NCBI GenBank assembly: GCA_910584805.1
Contig: CAJUCB010000013.1
Location: forward strand, 13,841-31,683
DNA length: 17,843 nt
Origin: an uncultured Oscillospiraceae bacterium
Lineage (GTDB): Bacteria; Bacillota; Clostridia; Oscillospirales; Oscillospiraceae
Direction: 5' to 3'
Position numbers and translations under genes: made by a program. Shown piece after piece: positions 1-7,198 of this stretch (within the stretch, counting starts at the first letter, position 1; every line of letters begins with the position of its first letter). Below the pieces are notes generated by a model that searched no databases, was not told the origin of the DNA, and saw nothing but the letters and a program-made list of their open reading frames with translations.

Positions 1-160
1 GGGGATGAGGAATCCTGGGGTTCAAGGCCGGTTGTTGTCCCCCATTCACACAGGGCATCCCCAATAGGGATCAGGGACAGGGTGTAACTGAAGCCTGTGT
101 CCCCCAGGTGTTCCTGTGCAATGCATCGTTCCAGCATGGTAGAGGCGCTTTCCTTTGGGT
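1..160 (-). pseudogene. Probable decayed HxlR-family transcriptional regulator (C-terminal remnant)
   Basis: Read on the minus strand, about positions 96 to 39 encode GFSYTLSLIPIGDALCEWG. This resembles the end of the HxlR winged-helix domain, where family members usually read like YSLTxxGxSLIPILDALCEWG. About five residues appear to be missing between YTL and SLIP. Further upstream, SASTMLE resembles the ISxKML helix, but the dozens of residues that normally follow it are gone, and no start codon with a full N-terminus exists. The frame stays open to the left edge, so the true end is not visible. HxlR genes are commonly divergent from flavin reductases like the one at 270, which supports the reading. 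The call rests on recognising a short motif and could be chance. Confidence 0.35.
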
Positions 161-187
161 AAGTATCACACCTAAAGGTGCGTACTT
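161..187. promoter_or_regulatory. Nested palindrome, candidate operator for an HxlR-type repressor
   Basis: Outer arms AAGTA (161-165) and TACTT (183-187) are perfect inverted copies. An inner palindrome, CACCT at 169-173 and AGGTG at 176-180, lies almost on the same centre. The right outer arm overlaps the -35 box of the promoter for the FMN reductase gene, so a bound dimer would block RNA polymerase. Symmetry and position are seen directly. Assignment to an HxlR-type regulator is inferred from the neighbouring remnant. Confidence 0.5.
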
Positions 188-213
188 GATTTTTGTTCTG
201 TTCTTGTTACAAT
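186..213 (+). promoter_or_regulatory. Sigma-A-type promoter of the FMN reductase gene
   Basis: The -35 box TTGATT (186-191) and -10 box TACAAT (208-213) are separated by 16 bases. The start codon of the next gene lies 56 bases beyond the -10 box. The candidate operator overlaps the -35 box, which predicts repression. Confidence 0.6.
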
Positions 214-269
214 CATATCATTGACTGTGGGGGTACGTCAAGCTCCACAAATACGGGAGGTATAGCTTT

Positions 270-821
270 ATGAGCAGGAATATCGTTATTTTGAATGGCA
301 GCCCCCGAAAGAAGGGGAACACAAGCACCTTGGTGCAGGCGTTCCGGGAGGGGGCGGAGAGCGCCGGACATCAGGTGACGGAGCTTTTCCTGGGGGATTT
401 GGAAATCCACGGCTGCAAGGGTTGTTTTGGCGGACATAGCGGCAAGGAGTATCCCTGCGTGCAGCGGGACGGCATGGAGAAGCTATACCCGGCGGTGCGA
501 GACTGTGACGTGATCGTGCTGGCGTCCCCGCTGTATTACTGGAGCCTGAGCGGCCAACTGAAAACGGCCCTGGACCGGCTGTTCGCCCTGGAGGAGGCGG
601 AGGGCAATCTCCTTCGGGGGAACGGCCGCTCCTGCGCCCTGCTGATGGCGGCGGAGGGCAATGGCTTTGACGATGTGGTCCTGTACTATGACCATCTCAT
701 GGAGCACCTGCAATGGGAGAACCTGGGGAAGGTCCTCTGCGGCGGTGTGATGGACGTGGGGGATATCGCAGGGCGAAGTGAGATCAAGGATGCTTACGCA
801 TTGGGGAAATCCATATCGTAA
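270..821 (+). CDS. NAD(P)H-dependent FMN reductase / flavodoxin-fold oxidoreductase
   Basis: A 183-residue cytoplasmic flavoprotein. The FMN phosphate loop GSPRKKGNTSTL is at residues 10-21, after a first beta strand (NIVIL). Cysteines 49, 52 (GCKGC) and 63 match the cysteine pattern of the iron-sulfur-flavoprotein-like branch. SPLYYWSLSGQLKTALDR at 86-103 is the family's flavin-ring segment. Members reduce flavins, quinones, azo compounds or nitro compounds with NAD(P)H; the substrate here cannot be told. The ATG start is preceded by GGGAGG at 255-260. The gene is monocistronic, with its own promoter and a palindromic operator, and ends just before a two-way terminator. The regulator next to it appears to be lost, so expression may now be unrepressed or controlled from elsewhere. 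Confidence 0.85.
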   Translation: MSRNIVILNGSPRKKGNTSTLVQAFREGAESAGHQVTELFLGDLEIHGCKGCFGGHSGKEYPCVQRDGMEKLYPAVRDCDVIVLASPLYYWSLSGQLKTALDRLFALEEAEGNLLRGNGRSCALLMAAEGNGFDDVVLYYDHLMEHLQWENLGKVLCGGVMDVGDIAGRSEIKDAYALGKSIS

Positions 822-826
822 TGGAT

Positions 827-880
827 AAAAAACAGGTCCTCAAAAGGCAGTCAAGAAACAGCCTTTTGAGGACCTGTTTT
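827..880. terminator. Bidirectional intrinsic terminator, 20-bp perfect stem
   Basis: Arms 829-848 and 861-880 are perfect inverted repeats with a 12-base loop (849-860). Each arm ends in four or more A or T bases, giving a U-tract on both strands. It lies 7 bases after the reductase stop and 12 bases after the ribF stop, so it serves both convergent units. Confidence 0.9.
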
Positions 881-892
881 ATTTGTTTGCAC

Positions 893-1798
893 TCAGCCGT
901 GTTTGGCAAAATACGCTCTGGTCTGCTCCACATTGTGGGCGATCTCCGCCTTGAGGGCGTCGAAGGAGGGGAACTTGCGCTCCTCCCGGAGGTATTCGTA
1001 AAACTCCATCTGGATTTTTTGCCCGTAGAGGTCCCCGTCAAAGTCCAGGATGAAGCCCTCGATGGTCAACTCCAGCCCGTCGTCCACCGTGGGGCGGTTG
1101 CCCACGTTGGTGACGGCGATGTGTTCGTCCCCGTTCTCCAGCCGGACCCTGGTGGCATAGACCCCCTTGGCCGGGGCCAGGACGTTCTGTCCCAGTTTCA
1201 GGTTCACCGTGGGGAAGCCCAGGGTGGTGCCCAGCTTCTTCCCGTGGGACACATGGTCGCTGAGGGTATAGGGATGCCCTAAAAACTCGTTGGCCCGCTG
1301 GATTTCCCCCTGGGCGATGAGGGAGCGGATATAGGTGGAGGAGACGGTGATGCTGTCCTGCTCCACCTTGGGGATGATGTCACAGCCAATGCCCAGCTCC
1401 TTGCAGGTCTCCTGCAAGCGCTGGGGGTTGCCCTCCCCCTTATAGCCAAAGTGGTAGTCGTGTCCGGCCACCAGGTGGACGGCGTGTAGGTCACGCACCA
1501 AGGTTTCCTCTAAAAAAGTCCGCCAGGGCTGCTTCATGAAGTCCGGGGTGAAGGGCTGGACGATCACGTCCTGGATGCCATAATAGCGGCGCATCAGGTC
1601 TGCCCGGTCCTCCGGGGAGGAGATCAGGGGCGTGGGCTTGCCCAGGATCACGTCCTGGGGATGGGGGTCGAAGGTAAAAGCAGCGGGGACAGCGCCTGTG
1701 GCCTCGGCCACCTCGGCGGTCCGGTGCAGCAATACGCCGTGGCCTTTGTGGACCCCGTCGAAAAAGCCCAGGGCAATGACTCGTGTTTGCTCGTCCAT
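893..1798 (-). CDS. ribF: Bifunctional riboflavin kinase / FAD synthetase
   Basis: A 301-residue enzyme that phosphorylates riboflavin to FMN and adenylates FMN to FAD. The N-terminal nucleotidyltransferase shows GFFDGVHKGH at 11-20, FDPHP at 43-47, GHDYHFGYKGEG at 112-123 and VSSTYIR at 152-158. The C-terminal flavokinase shows GKKLGTTLGFPTVNL at 186-200, KGVYATRV at 211-218 and NVGNRPT at 231-237. Length is normal for the family. The ATG at 1798 follows a GAGGTG ribosome site inside the end of truB, two bases beyond the truB stop. The frame stays open upstream to 2176, but that part is antiparallel shadow of truB in another frame and carries no family sequence. Last gene of the nusA operon. 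Confidence 0.95.
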   Translation of the reverse strand: MDEQTRVIALGFFDGVHKGHGVLLHRTAEVAEATGAVPAAFTFDPHPQDVILGKPTPLISSPEDRADLMRRYYGIQDVIVQPFTPDFMKQPWRTFLEETLVRDLHAVHLVAGHDYHFGYKGEGNPQRLQETCKELGIGCDIIPKVEQDSITVSSTYIRSLIAQGEIQRANEFLGHPYTLSDHVSHGKKLGTTLGFPTVNLKLGQNVLAPAKGVYATRVRLENGDEHIAVTNVGNRPTVDDGLELTIEGFILDFDGDLYGQKIQMEFYEYLREERKFPSFDALKAEIAHNVEQTRAYFAKHG

Positions 1799-1800
1799 AG

Positions 1801-2670
1801 TTACACCTCGAAAAAGCTCTTGATGGTTGTCAGACGGCCCCGCTCTAGCCGGGCCAGGGCCAGGAATTCCTGCCGGGAGCTGTAAACCCGATAGGTTCCG
1901 TCGCGCCCGTCCAGGGAGAGGGGGCTGCCGTTGCGCAGCCGCTTCTCCGCCGCGCCCTCTTTCAAAAGGAGGATGGGATGGCCGGCGAAATAGCTGTCCA
2001 CCGGCAGCAGTAGGGCGGTGGGATCCTCTGCCTGGGCCACCTGCTCTAAGGTTACAGCCTCGTTTAGGGAAAAACCTGCCGAACGGGTCCGCCGCAGGGC
2101 GGCCAGGGTGCCACCGCAGCCCAGGGCCTGTCCAATGTCGTGGCAGAGGGTGCGCACATAGGTCCCCTTGGAGCACAGCACCCGGAGGGTGAAGTCCGTG
2201 GGGGAGGGCTGGTCCAGCAGTTCCAGTTCGTGAATGGTGATGGGCCGGGGAGCCCGCTCCACCTCCTGGCCCCGACGGGCCAGCTCGTAGAGCTTTTTCC
2301 CCTCCCGCTTGATGGCGGAGTACATGGGCGGGACCTGTTGGATGTCCCCCCGAAAGCCCGCTAGGGCTTCCTCCACCGCCTCCCGTGTCGCGGTGATGGA
2401 TTGGGTGGAGAGGATGGTGCCGGTGATGTCCTGGGTGTCGGTGACAGTCCCCAGGCGCAGGGTGGCCAGGTATTCCTTCTCCCGTTCCGCGGCGAACTCC
2501 ACCGCCCGGGTGGCCCGCCCCACAAACACCGGCAGGACACCGGTAGCCATGGGGTCTAGGGTTCCTGCGTGGCCGATGCGCCGCTCATGGAGAAGCCCCC
2601 GGAGCTTGGCCACCACGTCATGGGAGGTCCAGTCCCCGGGCTTGTCGATGATGAGGATGCCGTTAGCCAT
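1801..2670 (-). CDS. truB: tRNA pseudouridine(55) synthase
   Basis: A 289-residue enzyme that isomerises U55 in the T-loop of elongator tRNAs. The N-terminus NGILIIDKPGDWTSHDVV and the motif GHAGTLDPMATGVLP (33-47) are diagnostic; Asp39 is the expected catalytic nucleophile. REKEYLATLRLGTVTDTQD follows at about 63-81, and the RNA-contact segment CSKGTYVRTLCHDIG lies near residue 180. The C-terminal part is PUA-like. The ATG at 2670 overlaps the end of nrnA by 8 bases, so translation is probably coupled. RibF begins 2 bases after its stop. This matches the usual truB-ribF order of Firmicutes. Confidence 0.96.
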   Translation of the reverse strand: MANGILIIDKPGDWTSHDVVAKLRGLLHERRIGHAGTLDPMATGVLPVFVGRATRAVEFAAEREKEYLATLRLGTVTDTQDITGTILSTQSITATREAVEEALAGFRGDIQQVPPMYSAIKREGKKLYELARRGQEVERAPRPITIHELELLDQPSPTDFTLRVLCSKGTYVRTLCHDIGQALGCGGTLAALRRTRSAGFSLNEAVTLEQVAQAEDPTALLLPVDSYFAGHPILLLKEGAAEKRLRNGSPLSLDGRDGTYRVYSSRQEFLALARLERGRLTTIKSFFEV

Positions 2671-3613
2671 GGCGCACCGCCTGGATGGCCTCCATCAGGG
2701 CGTCGTGGACCTCCTTGGGGGAGCCGGGGATCATGCACCCTGCCGCCGCTGGATGGCCACCCCCGCCAAAGCGGGCGCAGACGGCGGAGGCGTTGAGGCT
2801 CTTCCCGTCGGTGCGCAGGGAGACCTTACAGCCCCCCTTTGGCAGCTCCTTAAGGGTTACAGCATTTACTACCCCGGACAGCAGGCCGATGAAGGAGGAG
2901 ATGTCGTCCAAATCCTCCTCGGTGGCCTTTAAGTCCTGGACAAGGGCCTGGGTGACGTAGGCAAAAGCCAAGGTGCCCTCCTCCTCCAAGTCCATTTCCT
3001 CCACCAGGCGGCTCTCCACCAGGATACGGGTACGGCTCTTGATTCGGAAGTGGCGCTTGTTCACCCACTGGGTATCACAGCCGGATTCCATAAGCGCGGC
3101 GGCAATGCGGTGGGTCTGGGGGGTGGTGTTGGAGTAGACGAAACAGCCCGTATCCGTAGCGATGGCCATATACAGGGGAAGGGCAATCTCCGGGGTGATG
3201 GAGACGTTCAAAAGGCCGAAGATACGAAACAGCAGTTCCCCGCAGGCAGCACAGCTGGGGTCTACACAGTTGTTTTGCGCATACCCCTCGTTGGAGCCGT
3301 GGTGGTCCAGTGCCAAGACAATCTTGTCCTGGTAGGGCTTGGCGCTTTTGGGGAGCATCCCCAGGGAGGCGGTGTCCACGCTGACCACCTGTTTGGGCAC
3401 AAAGCCTTTTGGGGCCAGCACCCCTTCAAAATAGGGGTCAAAGAGATGGTGGGCGTCCTCGTTGGGAAGGACGTAAGAGGCCTTGCCCAACTGCCGCAGG
3501 GCCAGGCACAGGGCCACGGCACAGCCGATGGTATCCCCGTCCGGGCGGCGGTGGGTGAGGATGAGCACGTCCTCTAGCCCGCCCAGGAGGGCGGCGGCTT
3601 CTCGCTCAGTCAT
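2663..3613 (-). CDS. nrnA: DHH/DHHA1 phosphoesterase, NrnA-type oligoribonuclease and pAp phosphatase
   Basis: A 316-residue metal-dependent phosphoesterase. The DHH domain carries likely Mn ligands in THRRPDGDTIG (H21, D25, D27), SVDTA (D80), LALDHHGSN (D103, H104, H105) and TDTG (D154). The DHHA1 domain has GGGGHPAAAG at 283-292, which binds substrate phosphate. The family degrades 2-5 nt RNA fragments and dephosphorylates 3'-phosphoadenosine 5'-phosphate. The ATG at 3613 is chosen because a purine-rich ribosome site lies 8 bases upstream; an in-frame start at 3640 would add nine residues of no clear family character. The gene overlaps rbfA by 8 bases and truB by 8 bases. A place between rbfA and truB is common in Clostridia. 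Confidence 0.93.
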   Translation of the reverse strand: MTEREAAALLGGLEDVLILTHRRPDGDTIGCAVALCLALRQLGKASYVLPNEDAHHLFDPYFEGVLAPKGFVPKQVVSVDTASLGMLPKSAKPYQDKIVLALDHHGSNEGYAQNNCVDPSCAACGELLFRIFGLLNVSITPEIALPLYMAIATDTGCFVYSNTTPQTHRIAAALMESGCDTQWVNKRHFRIKSRTRILVESRLVEEMDLEEEGTLAFAYVTQALVQDLKATEEDLDDISSFIGLLSGVVNAVTLKELPKGGCKVSLRTDGKSLNASAVCARFGGGGHPAAAGCMIPGSPKEVHDALMEAIQAVRHG

Positions 3614-3968
3614 GGTGCTCCCCCGCCTCCTTGCGCTCAATGTCGTTGAGCAGTTTTAGGATATGTGCGCCCTGGTCAATGGAGTCGTCCTCCTGGAAGA
3701 TCAGCTCCGGGGTGTGGCGCAGGGAGAGGGCCCTCCCCAGCTCCCGGCGCAGGTAGCCCCCAGCCGAGCGCAGGCCCTTCAAGACCTCCTTGCCGTCCTC
3801 CTTGTTCAGGACACTGACGTATATTTTCGCGTAGTGGAGGTCCGGGGTGGTGTCCACCCGGACGATGGACACCAGGCCGTGGACCCGTGGGTCCTTCACC
3901 GAGCGCAGCAGGTCGCTGAGCTCCCGTTGGATCTCCTCGTTGATGCGTCCGATTCGATTGGAGGCCAT
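3606..3968 (-). CDS. rbfA: 30S ribosome-binding factor A
   Basis: A 120-residue KH-like protein that binds the 30S subunit near the 5' end of 16S rRNA and assists late maturation. Family sequence is clear: RIGRINEEIQRELSDLL near the N-terminus, VKDPRVHGLVSIVRVDTTPD at 24-43, AKIYVSV, and the C-terminal RHTPELIFQEDDSIDQGAHI. Length is normal. It starts 4 bases after the infB stop, and a CACACCTC stretch at 3974-3981 is the complement of its ribosome site. It overlaps nrnA by 8 bases. The ylxP gene found between infB and rbfA in Bacillus is absent here. Confidence 0.95.
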   Translation of the reverse strand: MASNRIGRINEEIQRELSDLLRSVKDPRVHGLVSIVRVDTTPDLHYAKIYVSVLNKEDGKEVLKGLRSAGGYLRRELGRALSLRHTPELIFQEDDSIDQGAHILKLLNDIERKEAGEHHD

Positions 3969-3972
3969 AGGA

Positions 3973-6363
3973 TCACACCTCGATCTGCTCCATCACGAAG
4001 GCTTCAATGATGTCGCCCACCTTGATGTCGCTGTATTTCTCAATGCTGATGCCGCACTCGTAGCCCTGGGCCACTTCCTTCACAGAATCCTTGAAGCGTT
4101 GGAGGGAGGCCACGTTGCCCTCGTGAATCACGATGCCGTCCCGCACCAGACGAAGCTGGGCGGAGCGCAGGACCTTGCCGTCGGTGACGTAGCATCCGGC
4201 CACGATGCCCACGCCGGTGATCTTGTAGACCTCCCGGACCTCCACGCTGCCCAAGGCCACTTCCTTGAACTTGGGGGAGAGCATGCCCTTCATGGCGGAT
4301 TCCATCTCGTTGATGCAGTCGTAGATGACCCGGTACATCCGCATATCCACCTTGTTCCGGGCGGCGGAGTCCTTGGCGGCGGCATCGGGGCGGACATTGA
4401 AGGCCACGATGATGGCGTTGGAGGTGGAGGCCAGCATGACGTCGGATTCGTTGATGGCACCCACGGCGCAGTGGATGACCCGCACCCGGACCTCCTCGTT
4501 GCTCAGCTTTTCCAGGGAGGTCTTGATGGCCTCGGCGGAGCCCTGGACATCGGCCTTGACGATGATGTTCAGGTCCTTCAGCTCACCCTGCTGAATCTGG
4601 GAGAACAGGTCGTCCAGGGTGACCTTCTGGCTTCCGGCGCTGGCGGCCATTTTGTTTTCATGCTTACGCTGCTCCACCAATTCCCGGGCCATACGCTCGT
4701 CGGCCACGGCGTGGAAGTCGTCCCCGGCGCCGGGGACCTCGCCCATGCCTGTGATCTCCACAGGGACGGAGGGACCGGCCAGGTTGATCTTCCGGCCTTT
4801 GGCGTCGGTCATGGCGCGGACACGGCCTACGGCAGTCCCGGCAATGATGACATCCCCCTGGTGGAGGGTGCCCTTTTGCACCAGCAGGGTGGCGATGGGG
4901 CCGCGGCCCTTGTCCAGGCGGGCTTCGATCACCGCGCCGTGGGCGGAGCGGTTGGGGTTGGCTTTCAGCTCCCGCATTTCAGCGGTGAGGGCCACCATCT
5001 CCAACAGGCTGTCGACGCCCATACCGGTTTTGGCGGAGATGGGGCAGCAGATGGTGTCGCCGCCCCATTCCTCTGTGACCAGGCCGTATTCGGTGAGCTG
5101 CTGCTTCACCCGGTCGGGGTTGGCTTCGGGCTTATCCATTTTATTGATGGCCACGATCACAGGGATTTCTGCGGCCTTGGCGTGGTTGATGGACTCCACC
5201 GTCTGGGGCATGATGCCGTCGTCGGCAGCCACCACCAGGATGGCGATGTCGGTAATCATGGCGCCCCGGGCACGCATGGCGGTGAAGGCCTCATGGCCAG
5301 GGGTGTCCAGGAAGGTGATGGGCTTGCCCTTCACCTCCACCTGATAGGCGCCGATGTGCTGGGTGATGCCGCCGGCCTCGCCCTCGGCGACCTGGGAATG
5401 GCGGATATAGTCCAGCAGGGAGGTCTTGCCGTGGTCCACGTGGCCCATGACCACCACCACGGGGGCCCGGGAGACCAGGTCCTCTTCCTTATCCTCGGCG
5501 GTGTCGATGAGCTTTTCCTCAATGGTGACAATGACTTCCTTCTCCACCTTGCAGCCCAGCTCTTCGGCGATGATGGCGGCGGTGTCGAAGTCGATGATAT
5601 CGCTGAGGGAGGCCATGACGCCGTTCTTGATGAGGCACTTTACCACATCTGCTCCGGTCTTTTTCATCCGGGAGGCCAGCTCGCCCACGCCGATCTCGTC
5701 GGGGATTTTCACGGTGAGGGGAGTCTTTTTGGCGATCTCCAATTGGAGCCGGCGCATCTTCTCCTGCTCCTCCTGGCGGCGCTTGTTGCCAAAGTTCCCG
5801 CCCCGGCGCTGGTTGCCCCGGTTCTGGATCTTCTGCTTGCCGCTCTGCATCCGGTTGGCCCGTTCCGGGGCCAGCTTTTCCAGCTTTTCGTCGTATTTGT
5901 CCAGGTTGACGTCGCCGCCCTTGCGGGTGTCCACCAGCTTCTTTTCCGGCACGCGGGTGGTGGGCTTCTGGGGCTGGGGGGCCTCCGCCTTGGGGGCGTT
6001 GCCCTGGTTCTGGCGGGCTGCCTTGTCCTTGGTGGGTTCGGCCTTGGGGGCATTCTTGCCGCCCTTGGGGGCGGATTTGCCCTTGCCGTCCTTGCTGCCC
6101 TCGGCCTTATCCTTGCCCTTGCCGCTGTCGCCCTTGGCTGCCTTGGGCTTGGGGGCGGGGGCGTTGGCAAAGACGGTTTCCAGGCTTTCCACCTGGTTAT
6201 GCTGGGTGAGATACTCAAAGATGATGGAGAGCTCCTTGTCCTCCAGCACCTGCATGTGGTTCTTGGGCGTGGTAGCGTACGTGCTGAGGATTTGGGTGAT
6301 GTCCTTGGTCTGCTTCCCAAAATCCTTGGCTACCTCATGCACACGATATTTTTCAAAACTCAA
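3973..6363 (-). CDS. infB: Translation initiation factor IF-2
   Basis: A GTPase that places fMet-tRNA on the 30S subunit and promotes subunit joining. From a TTG start at 6363 it is 796 residues. An N-terminal IF2N module (YRVHEVAKDFGKQTKDI) is followed by a Lys/Ala/Pro-rich linker of about 110 residues, a second IF2N-like region (about 225-285), and the G domain: GHVDHGKT at 307-314, GGITQHIGA, DTPGHEAF, NKMDK and SAKTG. The C-terminal domains run to the end without a break. Start choice: an in-frame GTG at 6372 lies inside the GGAGGTG ribosome site itself, whereas the TTG at 6363 stands 7 bases after GGAGG. The TTG is therefore preferred; automatic annotation may choose the GTG (799 residues). 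Confidence 0.95.
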   Translation of the reverse strand: MSFEKYRVHEVAKDFGKQTKDITQILSTYATTPKNHMQVLEDKELSIIFEYLTQHNQVESLETVFANAPAPKPKAAKGDSGKGKDKAEGSKDGKGKSAPKGGKNAPKAEPTKDKAARQNQGNAPKAEAPQPQKPTTRVPEKKLVDTRKGGDVNLDKYDEKLEKLAPERANRMQSGKQKIQNRGNQRRGGNFGNKRRQEEQEKMRRLQLEIAKKTPLTVKIPDEIGVGELASRMKKTGADVVKCLIKNGVMASLSDIIDFDTAAIIAEELGCKVEKEVIVTIEEKLIDTAEDKEEDLVSRAPVVVVMGHVDHGKTSLLDYIRHSQVAEGEAGGITQHIGAYQVEVKGKPITFLDTPGHEAFTAMRARGAMITDIAILVVAADDGIMPQTVESINHAKAAEIPVIVAINKMDKPEANPDRVKQQLTEYGLVTEEWGGDTICCPISAKTGMGVDSLLEMVALTAEMRELKANPNRSAHGAVIEARLDKGRGPIATLLVQKGTLHQGDVIIAGTAVGRVRAMTDAKGRKINLAGPSVPVEITGMGEVPGAGDDFHAVADERMARELVEQRKHENKMAASAGSQKVTLDDLFSQIQQGELKDLNIIVKADVQGSAEAIKTSLEKLSNEEVRVRVIHCAVGAINESDVMLASTSNAIIVAFNVRPDAAAKDSAARNKVDMRMYRVIYDCINEMESAMKGMLSPKFKEVALGSVEVREVYKITGVGIVAGCYVTDGKVLRSAQLRLVRDGIVIHEGNVASLQRFKDSVKEVAQGYECGISIEKYSDIKVGDIIEAFVMEQIEV

Positions 6364-6381
6364 ATAAGCCACCTCCGTTAT

Positions 6382-6436
6382 GGCCGCTGGGCGCTCTGGC
6401 CTGCGGCCTATGCCTCACCGGCCCTTGAAAGGCCGG
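6382..6436 (-). other. Intra-operon inverted repeats between the L7Ae gene and infB
   Basis: The 66-base gap holds two small inverted repeats: GGCCGC/GCGGCC at 6382-6387 and 6403-6408, and CCGGCC/GGCCGG at 6418-6423 and 6431-6436. Neither is followed by a U-tract on the minus strand, so they are not classical terminators. They could stabilise or process the transcript just ahead of infB. Function is unknown. Confidence 0.35.
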
Positions 6437-6438
6437 GA

Positions 6439-6876
6439 TCACTTTTTCTTCTCCTGCTTCCCTTGGCTGGGACGTTTCTTCCGGGCCTGGGTCGCTTTGC
6501 GGCGCTGTTTGGCCCGGGCGGCCCACTGGGCCAGGGTATCTCTCCCCTGGCCGTAGGCCTCTGGGTCTAACTGGGCCAGCTTTTCCGCCACCGAGGCGGC
6601 CAGACCTACGTCGGTGAGGGCCACCATGGCGCAGCTCTTCCGGCCCAGGCAGGCCCCCAGGGCCGTCTTGTCCAGGGGCAGGGGCAGGGGCAGGGTTATG
6701 GTCTTTACGGCTTGGGTGAACTGGTGAGCCCGGCGGATGGTGTTGTCCGCAGCGTCGCAGGCCAGCAGCAGCAGGTACGCTTTGTGCGCCCGGCAGGCCG
6801 CCCCGACTGGCTCCTCCCCCACGGCAAGCCGTCCCGCTCTGAGCGCCAGGCCCAGAAGGGAGGTCATGCTATCCAT
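6439..6876 (-). CDS. L7Ae-family RNA-binding protein (YlxQ-like)
   Basis: A 145-residue protein of the L7Ae/L30e family, members of which bind kink-turn RNA. The first 100 residues carry the fold pattern: LLGLALRAGRLAVGEEPV at 7-24, a hydrophobic strand AYLLLLACDAADNT (33-46), and the C-terminal CAMVALTDVGLAASV (82-96). The last 25 residues are a highly basic tail rich in Lys, Arg and Gln, longer than in the roughly 100-residue Bacillus protein; it may add non-specific RNA affinity. The ATG at 6876 has an AAGGGGG ribosome site and overlaps the rnpM stop by 8 bases. Its place between rnpM and infB is the conserved Firmicutes position. Precise role is unsettled. Confidence 0.85.
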   Translation of the reverse strand: MDSMTSLLGLALRAGRLAVGEEPVGAACRAHKAYLLLLACDAADNTIRRAHQFTQAVKTITLPLPLPLDKTALGACLGRKSCAMVALTDVGLAASVAEKLAQLDPEAYGQGRDTLAQWAARAKQRRKATQARKKRPSQGKQEKKK

Positions 6877-7144
6877 CCGTGCCGCCCCCTTCCATCTGGC
6901 CCTCTAGCGCATCGTAGACCTCCCCGGGGATGGGGAGGCTGAAGGCGCGTTCCAGGGCTTTGGACTTGCGCACCTTCTTCAGGCAGCTGGGGTCAGGGCA
7001 GAGGTAAGCGCCCCGGCCGGGCTGTTTGCCGTGGAAGTCCAAGGAAATCTCCCCCTGGGGAGAGCGGACCACCCGGATCAGCTCCCGCTTGGGCTTCATT
7101 TCCCGGCAGCCAAGGCATTGCCGCAATGGGATTTTTTTTGGCAT
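6869..7144 (-). CDS. rnpM: RNase P modulator RnpM (YlxR family, DUF448)
   Basis: A 91-residue small basic RNA-binding protein. The family signature is complete: PLRQCLGCREMKPKRELIR at 6-24, then PGRGAYLCPDPSCLKKVRKS at 42-61 and KALERAF. YlxR proteins have been reported to bind RNase P RNA and modulate tRNA processing, hence RnpM; the older view was a nucleoid or transcription factor role. The ATG at 7144 is preceded by AAGGAGG. It follows nusA after 54 bases that contain a short hairpin, and overlaps the L7Ae-family gene by 8 bases. Confidence 0.92.
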   Translation of the reverse strand: MPKKIPLRQCLGCREMKPKRELIRVVRSPQGEISLDFHGKQPGRGAYLCPDPSCLKKVRKSKALERAFSLPIPGEVYDALEGQMEGGGTDG

Positions 7145-7173
7145 GGGGACGCCTCCTTTTTTATCGTAACCAA

Positions 7174-7192
7174 CAGGCGGATAAGCCGCCTG
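7174..7192 (-). other. Hairpin between nusA and rnpM
   Basis: CAGGCGG (7174-7180) and CCGCCTG (7186-7192) form a perfect 7-bp stem with a 5-base loop, right after the nusA stop. On the minus strand the downstream bases are mixed and no U-tract follows directly, so it is unlikely to terminate. A 3'-end stabiliser or processing site within the operon is possible. Confidence 0.4.
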
Positions 7193-7198
7193 GGGTTC

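Noticed and set aside
1799..2176. N-terminal extension of the ribF frame by 126 codons
   Set aside because: It overlaps truB in another frame, is Arg/Gly/Pro-rich, and a good ribosome site and ATG occur at 1798, just where RibF homology begins.
3847..6570. A 907-codon plus-strand open frame antisense to infB and rbfA
   Set aside because: It is the mirror of infB in GC-rich DNA, with a His/Gly/Leu-rich composition and no recognisable domain. The minus-strand frame has complete IF-2 motifs.
7174..7192. Hairpin after nusA considered as a terminator
   Set aside because: No U-tract follows on the minus strand, and the next gene has no promoter of its own, so it would cut the operon.
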